64,000 bases of DNA from contig JAJVHY010000025.1 in assembly GCA_022072455.1 (NCBI GenBank), positions 56,295-120,294 of the forward strand, in the 5' to 3' direction. This DNA comes from Verrucomicrobiia bacterium. GTDB lineage: Bacteria > Verrucomicrobiota > Verrucomicrobiia > Palsa-1439. Of this stretch, positions 15,780 through 25,414 are shown one piece after another. Every line of letters begins with the position of its first letter. The stretch's first letter is position 1. The notes under the pieces were generated by a model. It was not told the DNA's origin. It saw nothing but the letters and a program-made list of their open reading frames with translations, and did no database searches. The translations under genes were made by a program, and so were the position numbers.

Positions 15780-17603
15780 CTACGGAACCGCTTCACCAAT
15801 TAGCCGGGAAAACTCGGGATACCGGCGGAGTTGATGCAGGTCTGGGTCAGCCGCCGCCCGGCGCCGGTAACTTTCCGCTCCCTCACCCGTCAGACACGTT
15901 TCGAGGTGCCGCAATGATTGCTGGGGCTGGTCGATCAAGCTGTAGGCGACCGCCAATTGGTACCGGCTGGCAGTATCCTGCGCGTCGATCTCCAAGGCTT
16001 TCAGCAATTTCTCGATGGCTTGCCGGTACACCAGCCGGTCTTTTTCCAGTCTTCCCAAACCGGTCAACGTCGCGCCCCAAGCCCGATAGAGCCGTCCCTC
16101 GCGTTGACCGGCGGTGACCCGGGTGATTTCTCCGAAAAGCCGGTCGGCTTTTTGCAGGGCGTTTTTTTCGGCGGCGCGCACTCCGTACTCCGCCAACGCC
16201 AATGCCAACTCGCGTTGCCCGCGAAACTTTTCGCCACTGAGTGTGACGCGCTTCAACGCCAGTTCAAATTTTTCGGCCGCCTGCCGGTAGGCCTCAAGCT
16301 GCTGGGCCGGATCCGCCAACCTTTCCGTGGCGGCCAGTTGCCAAAGCGCTCCCCAAACGAGATATGGTTGCGCGTCAGCTTCCGGAAGTTGGGTGAGTTT
16401 CTGGCACCGCTGGTTGGCCGCATCCCACCAGCGCTGGCTTTCGGCCGGTGCGTCAGCCGTACGGGCCAACGCGGCGAGAGTTTGGGCGTGGAGCAATTGC
16501 GGCCGGTAAGCGGTGGGATAGTTGCTGATAATCTGCGCCAACAAATCCGCCGCGCGATACCGGTGGGGTCGGGCGGCCGGGGTGGTGCTGGCTTCATCGG
16601 CGCGCGCGATTTCGTGTTCCGCTTCACTGAGTCGGGCGGCCAGCGCGCCGGTGGGTTGCGCTTGGATCAATGCCACAAACTCCGGCTGAGTGATCAGCGC
16701 AGCCAGATCCGGCTCGCGGGTGGCCTGTTCTCGCAGCGCCGGAGAGGTGAACGCCACGCGTAGATGCTCCAAGGCATTGGTGGCCTGTCCGAGCAGGCCG
16801 TGGGCGCGCGCCAACTCATAATGCACGCCGACTGTGTCACCGGGATACAAGAGCGATTCCTCCAACCGCGCCACTGCCGCCGTCAGTTGGGTGCGGTTTG
16901 TGGTCGCCCGCCCCGTCGCCAGCAACGCTCGGCCCCAAATCAACTGTTGCGGTCCGGTCACGTAGGCTGGCTGGAATTTATCAGCCACTGCCAAATCGTC
17001 GAGACAGGCTGCCAAAGCGGTTTGCAGGGTGGCGAGGCTGTCCGTGCATTGGGAGATTTCCCAAAGACATTCCGCGCGGGTCAACGCAATGGTGGACTTG
17101 TCAAAATCCGTGCGGACGAGCGTTTGGGCCCGATCGAAAAGCTGGCGCGCCTCGGTGAGTTGGGCGCACCGGTTCGTCGCGGTAGCGCCAAAGCGGAGGG
17201 CATTGTAGGTGAGAAACCGGCCCCATGAGTTGAGAATGCGCCAGTCAGCACTCGGATGCGCCGCCGCAGTCGCAAACTCCGGCTGAGCCACCCGCGCGAA
17301 CTCCAGCGCCTGCCGGTCATCCGTGGTTTCCCGCGAAAGACCGAAAAGCGTTTGCGCCAACAGCCCGCGCGCCCGGTAATGTTCGGGATCGAATGTCAGT
17401 GCGTCGGTGAACTCGCGTTGGGCGGCGATCAGCAACGTCCGGCGGTCATGGGAAGTCGCGCCACGTTCGGCGTGTTGGAGAACCAGGTAACCACGCCGGT
17501 AGGCCGCTTGGGCGGGAGAGTTGGTCGAATTGCTTTGTCCACAGACGACCACCGGCTTGGCAAACAACACCAACAGCAGCGACAACCCAAGCCGGGATTT
17601 CAC
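15780..17603 (-). CDS. Secreted TPR-repeat protein
   Basis: A 607-residue protein with a clear signal peptide (LGLSLLLVLFAKPVVVCG) and Ala/Leu-rich helical pairs with TPR spacing throughout, for example near YRRGYLVLQHAERG and at the C-terminal AIEKLLKALEIDAQDTASRYQLAVAYS. No catalytic motif is seen. The gene starts immediately downstream of the PEP-CTERM giant on the same strand (two bases between them), so the two are likely co-transcribed. It may act as a periplasmic scaffold for that surface protein; this is inferred from position only. Confidence 0.75.
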   Translation of the reverse strand: MKSRLGLSLLLVLFAKPVVVCGQSNSTNSPAQAAYRRGYLVLQHAERGATSHDRRTLLIAAQREFTDALTFDPEHYRARGLLAQTLFGLSRETTDDRQALEFARVAQPEFATAAAHPSADWRILNSWGRFLTYNALRFGATATNRCAQLTEARQLFDRAQTLVRTDFDKSTIALTRAECLWEISQCTDSLATLQTALAACLDDLAVADKFQPAYVTGPQQLIWGRALLATGRATTNRTQLTAAVARLEESLLYPGDTVGVHYELARAHGLLGQATNALEHLRVAFTSPALREQATREPDLAALITQPEFVALIQAQPTGALAARLSEAEHEIARADEASTTPAARPHRYRAADLLAQIISNYPTAYRPQLLHAQTLAALARTADAPAESQRWWDAANQRCQKLTQLPEADAQPYLVWGALWQLAATERLADPAQQLEAYRQAAEKFELALKRVTLSGEKFRGQRELALALAEYGVRAAEKNALQKADRLFGEITRVTAGQREGRLYRAWGATLTGLGRLEKDRLVYRQAIEKLLKALEIDAQDTASRYQLAVAYSLIDQPQQSLRHLETCLTGEGAESYRRRAAADPDLHQLRRYPEFSRLIGEAVP

Positions 17604-17605
17604 AG

Positions 17606-20600
17606 TTACGCGCGCCGGGAACGCCGGCGACGGGCATAGATCACCCCGCCTCCCAGCAGCAGCAGGATCGCCATGGAAGGCTCAGGCACAACCGAAACAT
17701 CCAACGGACCACCGGTGTAATTGACGTAGACATTACTCGCATCGGCGCTGACCGACCATGTGCCGCCGTAAGGGTTGGAGAAGCCCGAGAGGTTCAGCAA
17801 GATGTCGCCGGGAGTATAGCTGAGGACTCCGCCGGTGGTTTGCGCCACAACCCATTGATAGTTGTTCAAGGTATTGAAGTCAGCCACATTGCCCGACGTG
17901 TTACCCAGCGTCAGGGAGGTGACGTAAATCGTGTAGTTGTTCGCGACGGTGAGAGTGCCGGTCACATCGAGCAAGTCCCAGCCGGGGTCAGTGCCCGCGC
18001 CGGCATCCACATCGTTGAGTTCCCAGATGTAAGAGCCGCCATTGTTCCAAGTCGTGTTGCCGGCAGCCATGGTGCCAGGACTGTTGCCAGGGGAGAACGA
18101 ACCGCCTGAATTGACAGCCAGTGTCCCGACCGTGCCACTGCCTTTCAGGAAGCCGCCATTATTGATCGTCACGTTGCCGACGGTACCGTTGACAACCAGA
18201 TTGCCGGAATTGGTGATGGTGACGGCGGAACTGGCTGACAGAGCGGCACCGGAGTTCACAGTGATACTGCCAGCGTTGATCAGGGTTGCGCCGGTATAGG
18301 TATTGATCCCGGTCAAGGTGATGCGACCAGAACCACTCTTGGTGACAGAGCCGCCACTCCCACTGATGACGCCACCGTAAGTGGTGTTGCCGGATTGATT
18401 CACCGTCAACTGGCCAGTGACGAGCGTCACGTTGCCACCGCTGGCACCGCCGCCAGACAAGGAGGCAATCTGTTGGGAATTACCGTCCAAATCAAACGTG
18501 GCGCCGGCGGCGTTGGCGAGGATTACATCCGTGCCTGTCGGCAACGCGTTGTTCGCACCAACGCGCAAAATGCCGGCATTGATGATGGTGTCGCCCGAAT
18601 AACTGTTGACGCCACTGAGGGTCTGCACGCTGGCCCCATTTTTCGTAAGGTCACCCGTCCCGGTGACCGCACCCGAAAATGTAACCACTGCTCCACTGTT
18701 AAACGTCAGGTTCCCGCCAGCCAGGTTTACATTTCCATTTCCTTGCAAGCCGCCGATGGTTTCACTGAAACCGTTCAGGTGCAACAATCCGGAAGAATTG
18801 ATCATCGGACTTGCGGTATCGGACAGTTGATTCGAGGCCAGAAGTTTGACGACATCTGCATTGGCGCCACCGGTGCCATCGCCAATCGTGACAGTCGATC
18901 CCAAGGCACTATTGAGACCAGCGCCGGTCTTGTTCAATTGAAGGGTGCCGGAATTCACGATTGTCGACACCTGATTGTTGGCGGTACTACCGCTGAGGGT
19001 CAGGGTGCCGGTGCCGTTTTTGGTGAGGGCGGCCAGATTAACGAGTGCGCCCGAGATCGTGACGTCGTCACTCCCGGTAACCGTAACACCTTGGATTAAG
19101 GAACCGGTCATATTGCCAGAAACCGTCAGATCGCTACCTGAGCCAGTTTGAAGTGTAACGTCACGATTGACGGTGACATTACCGGAGATCGTGGTATTGC
19201 CACTGGTGGCCGTGGAGTCAATGGTCCGGGTACCGCTTCCAGCGGAGGTATTGACCTGAACTGGGCCGCCGAGGTCGACCCCATTGGCACCAAGGGTCAA
19301 GGTGGCATTGGCACTGGAGAACCCCGCACCGCCATTGCCGATGTAGGTGGTGCTGCCATTCGCGATGTCGCCGGTAACCGCGAGCGTTCCTTGGTCAATC
19401 TCAGTGTTGCCGGTGTAGAGATTGTTGCCGCCGAGGGTGAGGGTGCCGGTGCCTTGCTTGACGATTTTGCCCGTGCCATCAATCTGACCGGCAAACGTAG
19501 TGGTGCTGGAGGTGTTGTTGGTGATGTTGTGGGCGTGCATCGTGATGTCGCCGCCCAGAGTCAGGTTGCCACCGGATGTGGCGGTGATGTTGAGGACGTT
19601 GCTGACGAGGATGTCGCCGGAGAAGGTTGTGAGACCACTGGTGTTTCGGGCAATTATGGAACGCGCACCCGTCCCATTCGAGCGAACCGTGATCGGATTG
19701 GTGATGGTGACGCCAGCATTGGTGATGGACAACACGGCGGAATCCCCGCCGGTGGTCGCGCCGAGATTAATCGTGCCGCTATAGCCGGCCGCTTGATTGG
19801 CGGCGTAGCGCAACTCGCCGGCATCAATGAATGTCGAGCCGGTGTAGGAGTTCACGCCGCTGAGGGTGAGATCCGCCGTCCCTTTCTTGACGAAGGCACC
19901 CGTGCCGCTGATGCTGCCGCTGTAGGTGGAGTTACCGGTCTGGTTGACGCGGAATTGCTGACCGGAAACGAGATTGGTGACATTGCCGGCGCTGGCGACA
20001 AAGTTGCCGACTTCTTCGGTGAAGCTATTCAAGTCCAAGGTCGCCCCACCGGCGATGTAGAGAGCGGAACTATCGCTGATGCGGTCCGAGGCCCCCAATT
20101 GCAGCGTCCCAGCGTCGATCGAGGTCTGACCGGCGTAGGTATTCGCATTGGAAAGCCGAACCGTGCCGGATCCCACTTTGGTAATTCCGTAAGTGCCGCC
20201 GCTCTGGCTGATGATGCCGCCAAATTCCACGGTTCCGCCCGTCGCCGCTGTCAGTTGAGCAAACCCTTGGAGGGTCAAGCCACCACTGAACGTGTTCATA
20301 CCGGAAGTATTGCTGCCGCCAATGACACGGTATTGCGCGCCGCTGCCGTTGTTGACCTGCAGTGTCCGTGAGACTGTGGTGCCGCCATTCGCGTCTGAGA
20401 TGGTCAGCGTCGCCGTGTCCGTGGGCAAACCGGAATCCCCCACGAAGATCGTGCCGCCGGCAATGCTCGCGCCCTGCGCAATCCGCAGTTCGCCCATGCG
20501 GATCGAGGTATCGCCGGTCGAGGTCATACCGTTTTGGTATTCCACGACGCCGGGGCCACTGAGGATCACCACATCATCGCCGCTCAGCACCCCGGAGAGG

Positions 20601-21481
20601 ACGAGTTTCGCGCCGGCGGAATACAGGGTGACGCCCCGGTTATCCCCGCCGGTGGCGCGGACAATGTTGCCGCTGAATGTGCCGACATCGCTGGTCGTCG
20701 CGGACAGGAATCCGATTTCGCGATTGGCGGAGGTGCCGTCGCCGGGATTGACGTTGATGGTGCGGGAGAAGGTTTTGCCATTGGCATCGGTATTCAGGAA
20801 AAACTTCGCGTCAGTGGTCGTGGCCCCGCCATTGCCGAGGTAGATAGCTGAAGAGGCACTAATGTCACCACTGGCCCCGAGGCGCAATTGGCCCGCATCA
20901 ATTTCGGTATTGCCGGTGTAGCCCATTGAGACTGTGTATAGCACCCGGCTGTCCTGCTTGATGGAAACGCCGCCAGTGCCTTGGAGGTTCTTGGATAGGG
21001 TAAGGGTGTAACCGTTGTTCCCGTACACGTCCATGAACAAGCCGTTGTTATAGATGTTACCACCACCGCCGAGGGTCAGGTTACCGCTGACGGGGTTGAC
21101 TTCTTGAGAACCACTGTTGAACGAAAAATCAGTGATGTTCAGTGACTGGCTGCTCGAGCTGTTGTTCTCAATTTTGCCGTCATAGAAGTCGATGGGATTA
21201 CCAGTGATTGTGAACGCACCGGCACCCGAGGCGAAGTAGATGCTGCGGAAATTGTCCCAAGCCGTGTAGTTGTTGTTGGGATCCAACCGCGTGGACCCGG
21301 CAAAGGTCAGGTCAACGGTCGTTCCTGTGGGCGGGGTGAGGTTATCATTCCAATTGGCGCCAGTGCCCCAGTTGCTGTCGCCGCCCCCACCATCCCAAGT
21401 TGTACCGGCAAATGCCGTGTTGGAAATAGCTAGAGTAGCTGCGAACAATACCAAACTGCTGACACGCGTCAGTGCCTTCAT
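17606..21481 (-). CDS. Autotransporter-type beta-strand-repeat protein with PEP-CTERM anchor
   Basis: A very large Gly/Ser/Thr/Asn-rich secreted protein of about 1290 aa. A signal peptide (MKALTRVSSLVLFAATLAIS) is followed by TWDGGGGDSNWGTGANW, the usual opening of autotransporter-associated repeat proteins. Dozens of beta-solenoid turns follow (TLTLGGNNLYTGNTEID, TLTLSGVNSYTGST and the like). The end is VPEPSMAILLLLGGG plus an Arg cluster, a PEP-CTERM signal processed by an exosortase. The start at 21481 has GAGG seven bases upstream; the track's earlier ATG at 21505 has none. There is no beta-barrel translocator. It is probably an exopolymer-associated surface protein. Confidence 0.9.
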   Translation of the reverse strand: MKALTRVSSLVLFAATLAISNTAFAGTTWDGGGGDSNWGTGANWNDNLTPPTGTTVDLTFAGSTRLDPNNNYTAWDNFRSIYFASGAGAFTITGNPIDFYDGKIENNSSSSQSLNITDFSFNSGSQEVNPVSGNLTLGGGGNIYNNGLFMDVYGNNGYTLTLSKNLQGTGGVSIKQDSRVLYTVSMGYTGNTEIDAGQLRLGASGDISASSAIYLGNGGATTTDAKFFLNTDANGKTFSRTINVNPGDGTSANREIGFLSATTSDVGTFSGNIVRATGGDNRGVTLYSAGAKLVLSGVLSGDDVVILSGPGVVEYQNGMTSTGDTSIRMGELRIAQGASIAGGTIFVGDSGLPTDTATLTISDANGGTTVSRTLQVNNGSGAQYRVIGGSNTSGMNTFSGGLTLQGFAQLTAATGGTVEFGGIISQSGGTYGITKVGSGTVRLSNANTYAGQTSIDAGTLQLGASDRISDSSALYIAGGATLDLNSFTEEVGNFVASAGNVTNLVSGQQFRVNQTGNSTYSGSISGTGAFVKKGTADLTLSGVNSYTGSTFIDAGELRYAANQAAGYSGTINLGATTGGDSAVLSITNAGVTITNPITVRSNGTGARSIIARNTSGLTTFSGDILVSNVLNITATSGGNLTLGGDITMHAHNITNNTSSTTTFAGQIDGTGKIVKQGTGTLTLGGNNLYTGNTEIDQGTLAVTGDIANGSTTYIGNGGAGFSSANATLTLGANGVDLGGPVQVNTSAGSGTRTIDSTATSGNTTISGNVTVNRDVTLQTGSGSDLTVSGNMTGSLIQGVTVTGSDDVTISGALVNLAALTKNGTGTLTLSGSTANNQVSTIVNSGTLQLNKTGAGLNSALGSTVTIGDGTGGANADVVKLLASNQLSDTASPMINSSGLLHLNGFSETIGGLQGNGNVNLAGGNLTFNSGAVVTFSGAVTGTGDLTKNGASVQTLSGVNSYSGDTIINAGILRVGANNALPTGTDVILANAAGATFDLDGNSQQIASLSGGGASGGNVTLVTGQLTVNQSGNTTYGGVISGSGGSVTKSGSGRITLTGINTYTGATLINAGSITVNSGAALSASSAVTITNSGNLVVNGTVGNVTINNGGFLKGSGTVGTLAVNSGGSFSPGNSPGTMAAGNTTWNNGGSYIWELNDVDAGAGTDPGWDLLDVTGTLTVANNYTIYVTSLTLGNTSGNVADFNTLNNYQWVVAQTTGGVLSYTPGDILLNLSGFSNPYGGTWSVSADASNVYVNYTGGPLDVSVVPEPSMAILLLLGGGVIYARRRRSRRA

Positions 21482-21565
21482 AGGAAACCTCACCATCATC
21501 GACATACGTTGATATTTTTTTGTCTCGCTGAAACTTACGCTCTACCCCACCAAAAGCTTGAGAAA

Positions 21566-21594
21566 CATTTATGCTAGAGCGCTTTACTTGTCAA
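21566..21594 (-). promoter_or_regulatory. Candidate promoter of the PEP-CTERM gene
   Basis: On the minus strand a perfect TTGACA (21589-21594) is followed after 17 bases by TAAATG, a weak -10. CATAAA at shorter spacing is an alternative. It lies about 85 bases before the start codon in the gap shared with mtnA. Confidence 0.4.
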
Positions 21595-21700
21595 CGGCAA
21601 AATAGCGTTTTCCTCAGCATTCAGACAGTTCTCCGTTTTGCTGCCAGATGCGTGACGACAGCCTTGCCGTCAGACTTTCGACCGGGTAACATCACCCCTT

Positions 21701-22693
21701 ATGAAAGTTCGTGGCAAAAACTACCGGGCTGTGTGGATGGAAGGTCGGGACGTTGTGGTGATCAACCAACCCCTCCTGCCCCATAAATTCGCCCTGATCC
21801 GCCTGAAAAATCACCGGCAGACCGCCAACGCCATCACCACAATGATCATACGTGGCGCCGGTACTATCGGCGCCACAGCAGGTTACGGCATGGCGCAAGC
21901 CTATCTCGAAGGGGTTGACCTCGACAAGGCGTACCAAACTTTGCTCCACACTCGCCCGACCGCTGCCGACCTGAAACACGCCCTCGACCGGGTTCGCGCC
22001 AACGCCAAGACACCGGCCGAAGCGGTCGCCGTTGCGGAAGAAATTGCCGACGAATACGTGGAGCGCGCCGAGAAGGTCGCCCGGGCCGGCCTGCCGCTCA
22101 TCAAGAATGGTTGCCGGGTGCTGACACATTGCAATGCCGGCTGGCTGGCGCTCGTGGATTGGGGCAGCGCTCCCGCCCCGATTTATCTCGCCCATCGGAA
22201 AGGCCGAAAAGTGTTTGTCTGGGTGGACGAAACCCGGCCGCGCAATCAAGGCGCGCATTACACAAGTTGGGAATTCATGCAGGAAGGCATCCCGCACAAG
22301 GTTATCGCCGACAATGCCGGCGGTCACTACATGCAGCACGGCGAAGTTGACCTCTGCATCGTCGGCGCCGACCGGATCGCGGCCAACGGCGACGCCGCCA
22401 ATAAAATCGGCACGTACACCAAAGCTGTTTTAGCGAAAGAACACGGCATCCCCTTCTACGTCGCTGCGCCGAGTTCGACGATTGATCTGAAGTGCAAGAC
22501 CGGCGCGGACATCCCGATTGAAGAGCGCGACGAGGACGAAGTTCATTACGTCGGCCGCGAACGCATCACCCCAAAAGGCGCGCGCGCCGGCAATCCGGCG
22601 TTCGACGTGACGCCCGCGAAATACATCACCGGCATCATCACCGAGCGCGGGATCATCAAGCCCAATCAACTCAAAAAGGTATTTTCTGCATGA
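21701..22693 (+). CDS. mtnA: S-methyl-5-thioribose-1-phosphate isomerase
   Basis: Methionine salvage enzyme converting 5-methylthioribose-1-phosphate to the ribulose form. Family signatures are RGAGTIGATAGYG near residue 50, the catalytic Cys in LTHCNAGWLA, DETRPRNQGA, and the catalytic Asp in VGADRIAANGD. A C-terminal FDVTPAKYITGIITERG closes the fold. At 330 aa it is normal length. It overlaps the following HAD gene by four bases, so both may serve sugar-phosphate or salvage metabolism. The eIF2B-like fold means other aldose-ketose isomerases are possible, but the motif set fits MtnA well. Confidence 0.92.
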   Translation: MKVRGKNYRAVWMEGRDVVVINQPLLPHKFALIRLKNHRQTANAITTMIIRGAGTIGATAGYGMAQAYLEGVDLDKAYQTLLHTRPTAADLKHALDRVRANAKTPAEAVAVAEEIADEYVERAEKVARAGLPLIKNGCRVLTHCNAGWLALVDWGSAPAPIYLAHRKGRKVFVWVDETRPRNQGAHYTSWEFMQEGIPHKVIADNAGGHYMQHGEVDLCIVGADRIAANGDAANKIGTYTKAVLAKEHGIPFYVAAPSSTIDLKCKTGADIPIEERDEDEVHYVGRERITPKGARAGNPAFDVTPAKYITGIITERGIIKPNQLKKVFSA

Positions 22694-23301
22694 CCGGCGT
22701 GGACGCAGTCATCTTCGATCTTGGCAACGTGCTGATCAGCGTCAATGAAGCGCGAGCGGCTGACCGTTTCGCCGCGCGCACCGGTAAGAGCAGCGCTGAC
22801 ATCCACGCCTATTTTTTGACGACACCCCACTCCACGGAATTGGCGTTGGGAAAAATCACCAAGCGGCAGTTCTACTGGACGGTGGCGAAAGACCTGGGTT
22901 TTACCGGGGATTATGACGAGTTGGCGATGATCTGGTCGGACATCTTTGCCCCGATCCCAGACATGATCGAACTGGCCCAAAGTCTGGCCGGCCGCCGGCC
23001 GCGGTTGATCCTCTCGAATACCAACGTCATCCACGCCGACTTTTTTCTGGAACGCTACCCGTGGATCAACGAGTTCGACGCGGTGATCCTCTCACACGAA
23101 GTCGGTCTGCTCAAACCCGATGCGGCGATCTACAAACTCGCGGTGCAGCGGACGGGGTTACCGGCGGAACGCTGTGTGTTCATTGACGACCTGACGGCCA
23201 ACGTGCAGGGCGCGCAAGCGGCGGGGTTACAGGCGATCCACCATCAAAATCCCGTGCAGACACGCGCAGAGTTGACGAAGCTGGGTGTTCTGACTATATA
23301 A
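22690..23301 (+). CDS. HAD-superfamily phosphatase (YihX-like)
   Basis: A 203-residue hydrolase. Motif I is IFDLGNVL, where Asn occupies the position after the usual DxG, as in YihX-type sugar phosphatases. Motif II is LILSNTN, the conserved Lys is in GLLKPDAAIY, and motif IV is VFIDDLTANV. The ATG overlaps the mtnA stop (ATGA), which indicates translational coupling and suggests a phosphosugar or methionine-salvage substrate. The substrate cannot be fixed from sequence. Confidence 0.85.
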   Translation: MTGVDAVIFDLGNVLISVNEARAADRFAARTGKSSADIHAYFLTTPHSTELALGKITKRQFYWTVAKDLGFTGDYDELAMIWSDIFAPIPDMIELAQSLAGRRPRLILSNTNVIHADFFLERYPWINEFDAVILSHEVGLLKPDAAIYKLAVQRTGLPAERCVFIDDLTANVQGAQAAGLQAIHHQNPVQTRAELTKLGVLTI

Positions 23302-23319
23302 GCGCTTCCACTTTCGGTT

Positions 23320-23394
23320 TCCCCGGTAGCTCAATGGTGGAGCGAGTGACTGTTAATCACTAGGTTGTAGGTTCGAGCCCTACCCGGGGAGCCA
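23320..23394 (+). tRNA. tRNA-Asn (anticodon GTT)
   Basis: A 75-base cloverleaf: acceptor TCCCCGG/CCGGGGA, D arm GCTC/GGAGC-type, anticodon stem AGTGA/TCACT around CTGTTAA (anticodon GTT), and T stem GTAGG/CCTAC. CCA is encoded. The last 10 bases plus ACTT-type flank form the left attachment repeat of element 2, and the recombinase gene runs into the tRNA 3' end from the other strand. Confidence 0.95.
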
Positions 23395-24891
23395 CTTTGA
23401 ACGATTTGTCGAACCTCTTGCGAAGTCCGTCAACTCGTACACATCCAAGACGATCCGCTCTGGATAAACTGTAACCTGCTTCAGCATGCATTGGAGCGCC
23501 TCGGTCTTCTCGTCCGGGGTCAATGCTTGGAACACGTTCTGGAACTCACGGAGATTTTGCTTCACAAGATCAGCGTTGAAGTCGTAGGCCGCCTCCTCAT
23601 TGATCTTCTGCTGGAGGGCATCGTAGCGCAACTGAAGGGCCTTCTTGTCAGCTTCGCGCTGCTGCATTTCCTTTTCTAGTCGAGTCACGGAGATTTTGCC
23701 TTTGCCCAACGCATGGACGAAACGGTCAATCTCTGTGTCGATCTCTGCGAGGCGGGCCTTCAGTTCAACGGCTTCCCGCTCCATCGGCGCAATCTTGGAT
23801 TGCAGGTCGCGATTCAACTGTTGCAGGGTGCTGTCAAGGGCTTGCTCGTTCTGACTGAGTTCGCAGAGATTGGCCACAACCGTCGCTTCAACTTGGTCGG
23901 CGTTGATTTGTTTGATGCCGCAAACGCGGTTGTTGTATTTCATGGTTCGCGTGCACCGATAGTACGAGATGCGGTGGACACTGCCGTCTTTGCGACGTTT
24001 CTGGACATAATGCGGCGTCATGACCGAACCACAATCACTACAGCGCATAAGCCCTTTTAGCAGGAACGGACGCTTCATGGTGGTCGCGGTGTGGGTGTGC
24101 TCACGGTGCAAGGACTGGACCTTGTGGAAAAGCGCCTCGGTGACGATCGGTTCATGATCACCGGCAAAAGTCTGACCGTTGAAGCCGATTTTACCGGTAT
24201 AGACGGGGTTGCTGAGCATGTAATCGAGAACCGTTTTTGTCCAAGGAAGCCCGGCGCGGGTGCGCCAGTCACGGCGTGTCAGTTCGGCGCGCAGACGAGC
24301 CAACGAAGCATCCTTAGCAAACCACTCGTAAATGAACTCAACGCGGGGGGCTTCGGTTTCATGCCGAACAAGGCGCTTATTATCATTCCGATAGCCGTAG
24401 GGAACCAGACCACCATTCCACATCCCCTTTTGTGCTCGTTGGTGCATCTTGTCGCGGGTGCGGTCGGCAGTCATCTCACGCTCAAACTGCGCGAAGTCGA
24501 GTAGGATATTGCGCAATAGCCGCCCCATTGGGTGCTGGGTATCGAGGCTCTGCGTGATCGATACGAACTTGACGCTGTACTTGTCGAAGATGTCCATGAG
24601 GAAGTGAAAGTCTTTCACGGATCGGGTAAGTCGGTCGATTTTGTAGGCTAAGACGCAATTAACCTTGCCAGCGCAAATGTCGGCCAGCATCTGCTTTAAG
24701 GCCGGCCGGTCGATGTTCTCGGCGGAGAATGCCCCGTCCTCGTAGACGCGGTGAATAACGTAGTTGTCCTGGCTGCGGCAATAGGCCTCGAGGCGTTCGC
24801 GTTGGGTTTGGAGCGATCCATAGTCGCCGTCTAGCTGGTTGCGACTCGAAACACGGGTGTAAAGCGCACAGATTGTTTGTTTGGCATTCAT
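23380..24891 (-). CDS. Large serine recombinase (element 2 integrase)
   Basis: About 503 aa. The resolvase domain starts MNAKQTICALYTRVSS with the nucleophilic Ser, and DRLTRS and the FEREM helix follow. A recombinase domain begins near VPYGYRND, then a zinc ribbon (RCSDCGSVMTPHY with later Cys residues) and a C-terminal coiled coil. I use the ATG at 24891, which overlaps the stop of the neighbouring gene (ATGA); the track's 33 extra residues lack the fold. The reading frame ends inside tRNA-Asn: the last codons and the stop (TAG) are tRNA sequence, so the C-terminus was fixed by integration. Confidence 0.93.
   Translation of the reverse strand: MNAKQTICALYTRVSSRNQLDGDYGSLQTQRERLEAYCRSQDNYVIHRVYEDGAFSAENIDRPALKQMLADICAGKVNCVLAYKIDRLTRSVKDFHFLMDIFDKYSVKFVSITQSLDTQHPMGRLLRNILLDFAQFEREMTADRTRDKMHQRAQKGMWNGGLVPYGYRNDNKRLVRHETEAPRVEFIYEWFAKDASLARLRAELTRRDWRTRAGLPWTKTVLDYMLSNPVYTGKIGFNGQTFAGDHEPIVTEALFHKVQSLHREHTHTATTMKRPFLLKGLMRCSDCGSVMTPHYVQKRRKDGSVHRISYYRCTRTMKYNNRVCGIKQINADQVEATVVANLCELSQNEQALDSTLQQLNRDLQSKIAPMEREAVELKARLAEIDTEIDRFVHALGKGKISVTRLEKEMQQREADKKALQLRYDALQQKINEEAAYDFNADLVKQNLREFQNVFQALTPDEKTEALQCMLKQVTVYPERIVLDVYELTDFARGSTNRSKWLPG
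23385..23398 (+). repeat. Left attachment repeat of element 2
   Basis: CGGGGAGCCACTTT, covering the tRNA-Asn acceptor 3' strand, discriminator, CCA and four bases beyond. It is identical to 35633-35646. At 14 bp it is a reasonable common core. Confidence 0.8.
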
Positions 24892-25412
24892 GCGATGGTT
24901 CCGTTGACACCGAATAACTGGCGGATGGCTGCTTGAAACTGTCGCCGCATATGAAGAAACCTGAGTGCTACAATGCAATAGATCACCCATGCGGCCATCT
25001 TTGGGTGTTTTTCCAGGTACTGCCGCAGATCGTCTTTCTGGCCAAGTTGAATCATCAGCGTAATTGCAAATAGTTCATTCCTCAACTCAGGGCCACAATG
25101 CCTGTGAATGTAGAGTCGGTTGTATCGGCTCCAGACTTTCATGAAGTGGGAGTGGTATTTTCGATTTATCAAACGCTCCGCCCAAGTCAGCTTTCGCGCC
25201 GGACGGCCAGCGTAAATAAATCGACCAAGTTCGTACCAAATCCAGAAGTGCTGCTCACAGATGGGGCGTTTTTGGTTCACCGCGATGTAGGCAGGTTTGG
25301 GGTGGTTGTCCAGAATTGCGCCAACCTTATCCGGTAGCTCGGTGGTGTACTCCAAAGACAGCGAGACGGCCTTTAGCAATTCCTCAACATTCGGCTTTGG
25401 TTTTGCTTCCAT
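24888..25412 (-). CDS. Unknown protein coupled to the recombinase
   Basis: A 174-residue protein, not recognised. It is rich in aromatic and basic residues, with a Trp/Tyr-rich centre (HFWIWYELGRFIY) and a hydrophobic segment near MAAWVIYCIVALRFL that could be one transmembrane helix. Its end overlaps the recombinase start by four bases, so the two are made together. A recombination accessory role is possible, but no motif proves it. Confidence 0.6.
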   Translation of the reverse strand: MEAKPKPNVEELLKAVSLSLEYTTELPDKVGAILDNHPKPAYIAVNQKRPICEQHFWIWYELGRFIYAGRPARKLTWAERLINRKYHSHFMKVWSRYNRLYIHRHCGPELRNELFAITLMIQLGQKDDLRQYLEKHPKMAAWVIYCIVALRFLHMRRQFQAAIRQLFGVNGTIA

Positions 25413-25414
25413 GA

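Noticed and set aside
19148-20371. 407-residue plus-strand ORF inside the PEP-CTERM gene
   Set aside because: Antisense product of repetitive Gly/Thr-rich coding sequence with no family features.
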